Below are positions 58,264 to 64,000 of a DNA stretch of 64,000 nucleotides, piece by piece; the first letter of the stretch is position 1, and each line of letters starts with the position of its first letter. The DNA is from Niallia alba (GTDB lineage: Bacteria > Bacillota > Bacilli > Bacillales > Cytobacillaceae). The stretch lies in contig NZ_JABBPK010000001.1 in NCBI RefSeq assembly GCF_012933555.1, forward strand, positions 2,334,001-2,398,000, in the 5' to 3' direction. The position numbers and the translations under genes are program-made. The notes under the pieces are model-generated. The model was not told where the DNA came from and searched no databases. It saw only the letters and a list, made by a program, of their open reading frames with translations.

Positions 58264-59108
58264 ACACTGTCTCCCATAAAAGCTTCTATTTCATCTTTAA
58301 ATCGTATAGCTTCTTCTAGAAAGGGATAATGATTGCTTTGATTAAACACCAATAATTTGGAATGAGGGATGCACTCATTCATTTCGACCGAATAGGGAAG
58401 AGGGCACTGTACATCAAATTTTCCACAAATGATTAATGTTGGAGTTGTAATCAGTTTGAGTTTCCTAGTAACATCAAATAGTTGCACTTCCCGGCTAAAA
58501 TAGTTCAGTCTAATGGAGGATATTTTCTTCTGGATAGGCAGGAAAAAATAATCATCATACCTTTCAGAAACATATAAGGATAACTTTGTCGGTTCTTTTA
58601 TTAATGCCATTTTTTCCTCCACTGTTAAATCAGAACGTTTTAGGTTTTCTATCAAATCTTGCATTTTTTTATAGGATGGATGTTCTTCATTGTATATACA
58701 ATCAGGAGAAAATGTCATATATTCTCTTGCAGCAGCCCCTACTAATATGAGTTTTCTCAAGCTGTTAGAGCAATATATTCCATATATAACTCCTAACATG
58801 CCCTCAGTGGAATGATCTGCAAAGCTCCATTTTTTATATCCTACTGCTTCACGTATTGCTTCTAAGTCAAAGATAGACTCTAATAATCCTAGTTCATACG
58901 GTTGAGTAGCTTCATCTGAGCTACCTGCCTTCCGTAGATTAACAAGAAATACTTTATGCGTACGGACAAAGGAGTCTGCAAAATAATCTCCTGTCTCATT
59001 AAATTCTGAATAATGATGGGTAACACAAAGAGGTTCACCTTGCCCTTTTATGAAAATTTCAAATTTCCCCCGAGAGGTATGTAATAGCTTTCTAGTCCAT
59101 TTCTTCAT
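58260..59108 (-). CDS. Alpha/beta hydrolase
   Basis: A 282-residue alpha/beta hydrolase: oxyanion region CVTHHYSEFNETGDYFADSF, nucleophile elbow DHSTEGMLGVIYG (serine kept; the usual GHSxGG has Asp and Glu at two glycine positions), acid in ICGKFDVQCPLPYSVEM and catalytic His in FNQSNHYPFLEE. The cap region lies between. Resembles proline iminopeptidase-type hydrolases. ATG behind AAAGGAG. Substrate unknown; the altered elbow leaves activity uncertain. Confidence 0.78.
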   Translation of the reverse strand: MKKWTRKLLHTSRGKFEIFIKGQGEPLCVTHHYSEFNETGDYFADSFVRTHKVFLVNLRKAGSSDEATQPYELGLLESIFDLEAIREAVGYKKWSFADHSTEGMLGVIYGIYCSNSLRKLILVGAAAREYMTFSPDCIYNEEHPSYKKMQDLIENLKRSDLTVEEKMALIKEPTKLSLYVSERYDDYFFLPIQKKISSIRLNYFSREVQLFDVTRKLKLITTPTLIICGKFDVQCPLPYSVEMNECIPHSKLLVFNQSNHYPFLEEAIRFKDEIEAFMGDSV

Positions 59109-59213
59109 AAATACTCCTTTATGGTATACACCAGTATGAAAATGTTGAAAGTTAGTTCATTTAATCTGCTAATCTCACAAACTCAGCATCATGCCGGATA
59201 TCTAAATATGGGA

Positions 59214-59897
59214 TTATTGAATAAACATTTTATCTATTAATTCTACTATTTTTTCATTATCCCCTGTACCCACCTTAACTAGCTTCGTATCATTAATAAA
59301 AAAATCAATATAGAATTGTTCACCAGCTGGGTATTTTCCATCCCATCTATGTGGCACTTTATATACATTAATCGTGCCATCCCCATTGCCACTATATGTA
59401 ATGGAACCTTCTGCTAAACGTGAGCCTGATAAATGAATAACATCTTCTGGATAATTAGCACTTGTTTCGTCATTTGGATTGAGCGGTTCCCCTTCATGAA
59501 ATGTTTGAACAGATAATGCATCTATATCCTGAGTTGGCCCAAGCTGCAACCAAATTCTCGCGTATTCGATTTCTTGAGCAGAATATTTAGACAATGAAAT
59601 CTCTTTTTTCTTTTCGGATGTACTATTTCCATTGGTGTTGTCTAATTCTGTAATAACTTTCTCCGATTCAGGTTCTTTATTTGTTTCAGTACCATTCAGA
59701 TTTTTTTCATCTGAACTGGTGGAAGGCTTCAGTGTTGAAGATTCATCATTTTCAAGTTCTACTATCTCTGTACTAGATTTAGGAAGAGGGGGGCTGTTCT
59801 CAGAAGAGTATTTCGACGAATCATGTGAACAACCAACTAGTAATAGAACAAATAGTAAAATTGCATTTATAGATAAAAGTTTATTTCGGATACTCAT
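59214..59897 (-). CDS. Lipoprotein with Ser/Glu-rich linker and conserved C-terminal domain
   Basis: A 227-residue lipoprotein: signal with lipobox LLLVGC, a ~75-residue low-complexity Ser/Thr/Glu/Asn linker (STLKPSTSSDEKNLNGTETN) and a C-terminal domain (YSAQEIEYARIWLQLGPTQD, GEPLNPNDETSANYPEDVIH, LAEGSITYSGNGDGTINVYK, WDGKYPAGEQFYIDFF). This domain recurs in Bacillus and Listeria lipoproteins of unknown function. Start at the ATG behind AAAGGAATGATGG. Outer face of the membrane. Confidence 0.75.
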   Translation of the reverse strand: MSIRNKLLSINAILLFVLLLVGCSHDSSKYSSENSPPLPKSSTEIVELENDESSTLKPSTSSDEKNLNGTETNKEPESEKVITELDNTNGNSTSEKKKEISLSKYSAQEIEYARIWLQLGPTQDIDALSVQTFHEGEPLNPNDETSANYPEDVIHLSGSRLAEGSITYSGNGDGTINVYKVPHRWDGKYPAGEQFYIDFFINDTKLVKVGTGDNEKIVELIDKMFIQ

Positions 59898-59918
59898 TCC
59901 ATCATTCCTTTCTTTCAA

Positions 59919-60423
59919 AAATACAGGTATAGTATATCATATATATTGGAAAATGTTGTATATGATATTTTGGGCATGATAAAGTTTAAGTGTCTTGGAG
60001 TAGATAATTAAAGACAATTGAATTATAGGTTAAAAGATTTAGCTCGTTTGAATCGTCTATAAGAAAATAAAATAAAGGAGAGGCTTAAAGTAAAACGTTT
60101 TTCCTTTACACTTGCAATATCTTTTGTTGCGATTGATTTTATGGTGGATATGTATTTAAGTAAACAGGAAACTTTGATAATCACCGGTATCAAGTGGCGC
60201 AAGTTGACGATAAAGTAAAAGAAAATGGAGAAACTACTAGTACAAGCAAAAAAATAAATTGAAAAGAGAACAGAATTATGGTATCAGTTAGACGGTATAG
60301 TTGATATTTTGTTAGAGAGCATCCAGTTGGTCCGACCTATTAATTTTGATGAAGCTTTGGCTTTGAATTTGAATTGAAACTAATTGATAGGTTAACCGTC
60401 ATATTATATAAGGAGGTGTTAGA
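59919..60423. other. Gene-free stretch with decayed coding sequence
   Basis: No intact gene. A short frame near 60090 (FSFTLAISFVAIDFMVDMYL, after AAAGGAGAGG) and another near 60195 (YQVAQVDDKVKENGETTSTS) look like pieces of one lost small exported protein. AAGGAGGTG at 60411 is the ribosome site of the next gene. Confidence 0.35.
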
Positions 60424-60825
60424 GTGAAAAGAATTGTTTTATTTATTCTTTCCTCAGCATTTGTGTTAGGACTTTTTGCTTGTTCTAACGAGAGTGTACA
60501 ATCAAGAAATAATAACGGTAAAGTTGTTAAGAGTAGCAAAGAACAAGTTGAAAAGGTTGTGAAAAAAGGTGATATTCGAGAAAAAATTTGGAACCAATTG
60601 TCATCAGAACAACAAGAATGGATCAATGGTACTTGGGAAGATGGAAAGATTTCTAAAATTACTCTGACTGAGAATATGATGTCTCAAGTTGATGATAAAA
60701 CATATGAAGGAAAAGTAGTATATTTGCTTGATTTTCCTACGAAAAGTAAATCCAGTCCAAACAATATGATTGCTTATGCAGACATAAATACATTTGATTA
60801 TATAGGTAATGGTCTTGTTGATTAG
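60424..60825 (+). CDS. Small lipoprotein (133 aa)
   Basis: GTG start behind AAGGAGGTG. Signal with lipobox LGLFAC (C20), a short polar linker, then a domain with LSSEQQEWINGTWEDGKISK and YEGKVVYLLDFPTKSKSSPN. No family recognised. Probably membrane-tethered outside the cell. Confidence 0.65.
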   Translation: MKRIVLFILSSAFVLGLFACSNESVQSRNNNGKVVKSSKEQVEKVVKKGDIREKIWNQLSSEQQEWINGTWEDGKISKITLTENMMSQVDDKTYEGKVVYLLDFPTKSKSSPNNMIAYADINTFDYIGNGLVD

Positions 60826-61027
60826 GATAGCTGAAAGCGAGAAGGGGGCATTGCAATCTTCCATTTTCCTTAAGGGCATGTACTTTATGAATTTCGTACG
60901 ATTCATAATTGTACAAAAAGTTGAATTACAATGGTAAATCCCATTATTGTTTAGAAAAAATAATAACAGAGTAAATAAATTTTGTGAACTTTTATACATA
61001 AAATGATGAGTGGGTGAAGAGAAGATT

Positions 61028-61615
61028 ATGATAGAAATTAAAAAGGCAGAACCTAAACATGTAGAAGGAATTGCAAAGGTTTGTAGTAATGGCTATTGGG
61101 CAACATACTCCGAGCTGCGTTCTAAAGAATATATTACTAGAATTATTTCAGCGTTTTATAACATTGAAAGAATACATAATGAAGTAATGGAAACTAGCAG
61201 AGAATGGGGAGGCTATTTTGTTGCCACTGAAAATAAGGAAGTAATTGGAGCAATTGGAGGCGGGATGATTAATGATACTGCTGGAGAGGTTTTTGTCTTA
61301 TATCTTAATCCTAATAGACGTAATGAAGGTATCGGTACAATGTTATTAGATGGGCTTACAAAACAGCAGAAGGAAGAGTTCGGTGCGAATGAACAATGGG
61401 TGTCTGTTGCAAAAGGAAATCAAAAGGGAATCCCTTTCTACGAAGCAAAAGGATTTATTTTGAAGAATGAACAAGATGGATACGGGAATGTAGAGGAAGA
61501 AAAGTACACTTCATTGAGATATTGTCGTGTGATTTGTAAGAAACATTTGGTGAAAAGGTTAGTCAAACGAGAAATAAGAAAAGCAGGGCAGAATAGTTTA
61601 ATAAAACAAGTATAG
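61028..61615 (+). CDS. GNAT family N-acetyltransferase
   Basis: A 195-residue acetyltransferase: IKKAEPKHVEGIAKVCSNGY, GYFVATENKEVIGAIGGGMI, then the core VFVLYLNPNRRNEGIGTMLL with acetyl-CoA loop RRNEGIG, and VAKGNQKGIPFYEAKGFIL. The C-terminus has ~25 extra basic residues (RLVKREIRKAGQNSLIK). ATG 61028 preferred over GTG 61010, although neither has a strong site. Acceptor unknown. Confidence 0.78.
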   Translation: MIEIKKAEPKHVEGIAKVCSNGYWATYSELRSKEYITRIISAFYNIERIHNEVMETSREWGGYFVATENKEVIGAIGGGMINDTAGEVFVLYLNPNRRNEGIGTMLLDGLTKQQKEEFGANEQWVSVAKGNQKGIPFYEAKGFILKNEQDGYGNVEEEKYTSLRYCRVICKKHLVKRLVKREIRKAGQNSLIKQV

Positions 61616-61689
61616 CAATTCCCTTTATAGTTACTGCTGCATATACTTTATCAGCGATTCTCTGTGATTAATACTGGAGGTGTTTGTTT

Positions 61690-61992
61690 ATGATTAATAC
61701 TGAAAGCATCTACATGTCAGCAAAAAAATTCAGATTTTCTTTCACTCATTTATTTTTGACGCTTTTACTTTTTTCCACGTCGTTTACTTCTTTTGAAAAT
61801 GCATTTTCAAAAACATTCGCGTTCCTATTAATCGTCAATGTTACTTCTTTTACAAACGAATATTTAGTTATTCAATACTTTGAAAAAAACAGCGAAAAGA
61901 AGAGCAATAAAAAATATGCAAATTTCGTTGCTGTTCAAGTACTTCTCACTGTAATCATGTTCGTAGTTTACAAATTTATGATTCTTGCTTAA
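61690..61992 (+). CDS. Small membrane protein with three TM segments (100 aa)
   Basis: ATG behind TGGAGGTG. Hydrophobic segments FTHLFLTLLLFSTSFTSF, KTFAFLLIVNVTSFTNEYLV and FVAVQVLLTVIMFVVYKFMI, with a lysine/asparagine-rich loop (KNSEKKSNKKYAN). No family recognised. Confidence 0.6.
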   Translation: MINTESIYMSAKKFRFSFTHLFLTLLLFSTSFTSFENAFSKTFAFLLIVNVTSFTNEYLVIQYFEKNSEKKSNKKYANFVAVQVLLTVIMFVVYKFMILA

Positions 61993-62292
61993 TCTAGGTT
62001 CTCGAAAAATACTGCCTAAACCTTTCTCGGGGAAAGTAATCGGTTAAAATAAAATCCGTTATTACTTGGAAATCAACTACAATTACTTTTGAACAAATCT
62101 AAACTTAATAAGTTTTCAATGCTAGTTACTTTTAGTAAACCAGTGATCGACTTTTAATTCCCCAAATGTAGCAATAAAAACAAAAGAATATCTCCTAAAT
62201 TCGCTGCGTATAGTCAGGCTAGCAAGTTCTCAACCGAAAACATGCTAGCCTGTTCAATCTAGTTATTCAACCACACTTAAAGTTCCAGTTTA
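61993..62292. other. Gene-free stretch with a 10-bp inverted repeat
   Basis: CAGGCTAGCA (62215-62224) and TGCTAGCCTG (62243-62252) form a hairpin without a clear T-run; it lies downstream of the minus-strand TetR gene and may end it. The rest shows no gene. Confidence 0.45.
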
Positions 62293-62841
62293 TCATACAT
62301 GAATTCCAGCTTCGACTAATTTCCAGACAGCTTCAAATTCTCTTTTAAAGTCAATTTGTGACCAATTTTCTGCAAAGGAAGGAGATGAAAAGTAAGCAAA
62401 TGCCATGAACAGAGCTTTTAGTATACTCTCATCCTCAATTCTACTTGCTTCTTTTAAGCTACTAAGTAAAGCTGTCATGTGACGAGTTAAAACTGATAGA
62501 TTTCCATCAATATATGTTGTATATAATTTAAACATTTCTGGTTCACGATGATACGATTGATATTTTGATTCACTTAAAATCCAAAACCAATCATGAATGA
62601 TTTCCTTTGTAGAAGAATAATTTTTAGTGTCAAAAGGAAATAGTTTTGTTAGTTCATTATCAAGCCATGAAAGGGCGAGTGCTGTCCATAATTCTTCCTT
62701 TCCTGTGAAATACTTGTATATCGCTGCATGACTTGTTCCTAGTTCTTGGCCAACCTTTGAAAGATTGACTTTTTCCATTCCTTGTTTCACTACCATACGG
62801 TGAGCAGTTGCTAATATGAGTTCTTTACTTAAATTTTTCAT
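62293..62841 (-). CDS. TetR family regulator
   Basis: A 182-residue repressor-like protein: LSKELILATAHRMVVKQGME, NLSKVGQELGTSHAAIYKYF, TGKEELW, then a helical ligand domain of the TetR_C type with WSQIDFKREFEAVWKLVEAG. It is divergent from an SDR oxidoreductase and separated from it by palindromic sites, so it probably represses the pair until an inducer binds. Confidence 0.85.
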   Translation of the reverse strand: MKNLSKELILATAHRMVVKQGMEKVNLSKVGQELGTSHAAIYKYFTGKEELWTALALSWLDNELTKLFPFDTKNYSSTKEIIHDWFWILSESKYQSYHREPEMFKLYTTYIDGNLSVLTRHMTALLSSLKEASRIEDESILKALFMAFAYFSSPSFAENWSQIDFKREFEAVWKLVEAGIHV

Positions 62842-62884
62842 GTATTAATTATACAACATTATTGGTTGAGGTAAAATTGAATGT

Positions 62885-62961
62885 CTAGTTACAAAAGTTG
62901 ACTTTTGTAACTAGTTAAGATAAAGTTGGATTTGCAGTTACAAAAAAATAAATATGTAACC
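62885..62961. promoter_or_regulatory. Divergent promoter region with TetR-type palindromes
   Basis: CTAGTTACAAAAGT-TG-ACTTTTGTAACTAG (62885-62914) is a 14-bp perfect palindrome covering TTGACT (62898-62903), the -35 box of the SDR gene; TAAAGT at 62921-62926 is its -10. A second pair GTTACA...TGTAAC spans about 62937-62961. The GTTAC/GTAAC arms are likely bound by the divergent TetR protein. Confidence 0.78.
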
Positions 62962-62977
62962 AATAGAGGAGAATCTT

Positions 62978-63739
62978 ATGAACATTTCAAATAATACCAT
63001 TATTATCACCGGCGGCACTTCAGGAATAGGTCTTGCTTTCGCTAAAGAGTTGTTAAAACGTGGGAATAAAGTCATTGTAATTGGTCGTAATCAAAAAGCA
63101 ATTGATAAGGTATTGAAAGATCACAAAGGACTAATCGGTTTACAGGGGGACGTTTCTAGTGTTGATTCAGTTCGCAAAATGGCAATATTCATTCAGGAAA
63201 ACTATCCCGAAGCTAATGTTTTATTCCATTCAGCCGGCATTATGCGTGCTTTTCCATTACTAGATGAAAAAATGGAGTTAGAGCAGGTCACAGCTGAAAT
63301 TACAACAAATCTTAATGGAACAATATGGATGACCCAAGCTTTACTACCACAACTTTGTGAGCAAAAGGAAGCGATGATCGTTACTGTTAGTTCTGGCCTA
63401 TCTTATGTAACTTCACCTGTTCATCCAGTGTATTCTGCAACGAAAGCTGGGATTCACATGTATACAGATGCCCTTCGTATTCAATTAAATAAGTCAGATA
63501 AAAATATTCATGTGATGGAGTTGGTACCGCCGCTTGTTGCGGAAACAAATCTAGAACCGAGCGTAAAAGAAGGAGACAAATTTCCAAATATGACTTTAGA
63601 TACATTAGTTAAACATGGTATCAAAGGTATGGAAAAGAACAAAAAACGAGTAGTTCCAGGTCTTTCAAAAGTCTTGCGCTTTGGCGGGAAATTCTTTCCT
63701 GACACACTGGCTAGCTCAATGGTGAAAAATGAGAAATAA
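62978..63739 (+). CDS. SDR family oxidoreductase
   Basis: A 253-residue short-chain dehydrogenase: NAD(P) loop TGGTSGIG (11-18), VIVIGRNQKAIDK favouring NADP by the arginine, QGDVSSVDSV, HSAG in place of NNAG, and the catalytic Ser/Tyr/Lys in VTVSSGLSYV and YSATKAGIH. It resembles DltE-like SDRs. ATG behind AGAGGAGAAT. Expression probably controlled by the divergent TetR. Substrate unknown. Confidence 0.87.
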   Translation: MNISNNTIIITGGTSGIGLAFAKELLKRGNKVIVIGRNQKAIDKVLKDHKGLIGLQGDVSSVDSVRKMAIFIQENYPEANVLFHSAGIMRAFPLLDEKMELEQVTAEITTNLNGTIWMTQALLPQLCEQKEAMIVTVSSGLSYVTSPVHPVYSATKAGIHMYTDALRIQLNKSDKNIHVMELVPPLVAETNLEPSVKEGDKFPNMTLDTLVKHGIKGMEKNKKRVVPGLSKVLRFGGKFFPDTLASSMVKNEK

Positions 63740-64000
63740 GATTCATACCACAGTAGGGTATTTAGCTCAAAATAATATTAGATGACACAGCACTATGACT
63801 AAACTCATAATAAAAGATGTTATATATGGATTATTAAATGTTTAAACAGTAGCTCGTGTTAGCATTTTTATAATAAATGAATGTGAAAATTAAATAAATT
63901 CTAGTTGGAAACGTCTATAACCTAGATATTTAGGAGATTAGACGTTTTTTAGTTTGCAAATTATTCTAAAGGTTTAACGCTCAATCTCTGAATTAATCCT
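63740..64000 (+). other. Non-coding end of window with terminator
   Basis: AAACGTCT (63909-63916) pairs with AGACGTTT (63940-63947), followed by TTTT, a probable terminator. No reading frame of note in the remaining bases. Confidence 0.55.

Noticed and set aside
1-64000. tRNA or rRNA genes
   Set aside because: No CCA-ended cloverleaf or rRNA-like conserved stretch was seen on either strand.

Overview
The window is AT-rich, with strong Shine-Dalgarno sequences (GGAGG/AAGGAG types), frequent TTG/GTG starts, T-box leaders, sigma-A promoters and many protein families typical of Bacillus sensu lato (YfmQ-, YcnI-, SatA- and MocR-type proteins; DUF2441, DUF2975, DUF3934, DUF5412, DUF6241 and DUF6366-like proteins). 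I read it as chromosomal DNA of a Bacillaceae species in an accessory, paralogue-rich part of the genome. No rRNA, tRNA, CRISPR array, phage structural module or replication origin is visible.

Layout. 1-3.2 kb: 3' end of a ketopantoate reductase gene, then a phosphatase/Nudix/HAD cluster with two decayed genes. 3.4-5.2 kb: minus-strand acetyltransferases, one like streptothricin acetyltransferase. 5.3-7.4 kb: GntR regulator with an ABC exporter. 7.5-15 kb: small enzymes and membrane proteins, with an IS4-family element and an ISLre2 element inserted into two small genes almost back to back. 15.2-19.6 kb: surface proteins, T-box-controlled argS, ycnI. 20.5-27.6 kb: two paralogous HExxH proteins flanking a MocR regulator, a YfmQ-like protein, an IS3 element sitting in a hairpin repeat, and an extra dnaN. 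27.7-36.5 kb: small conserved Bacillus genes. 36.6-41.4 kb: T-box-controlled glnS, DUF2975/HTH pair, an extra uppS. 41.6-44.1 kb: acetyltransferase, methyltransferase and a DMT exporter behind a leader-peptide attenuator. 44.9-49.3 kb: second IS4 copy and an IS3-type element inside a DUF1835/DUF3658 pseudogene. 49.4-52.7 kb: ECF-type sigma/anti-sigma pair and a TetR-controlled paired SMR transporter. 52.8-64 kb: hypothetical genes, pseudogenes, a nucleosidase, a third IS4 element, lipoproteins, and a divergent TetR/SDR pair.

Five insertion sequences are delimited exactly from inverted repeats and target duplications: three IS4-family copies with 9-bp duplications, ISLre2 with 9 bp, one IS3 with 3 bp; a sixth, IS3-type, has a 4-bp duplication inferred by restoring the broken reading frame. 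Several other genes are broken by one-base shifts, often at homopolymer runs, so some pseudogenes may be sequencing errors.

Most worth a second look: (a) a candidate translational attenuator (18-codon leader, mutually exclusive hairpins, sequestered ribosome site) ahead of an EamA/DMT exporter; (b) a modular element shared by two unrelated IS families, a perfect 22-bp hairpin with a GA loop whose stem sequence differs completely but whose length and 3' tail are kept; (c) a T-box-regulated glutaminyl-tRNA synthetase, unusual for Bacilli, with altered catalytic signatures; (d) paralogous metalloprotease-like proteins around an orphan sliding clamp; (e) two genes with AUA where the start codon should be.
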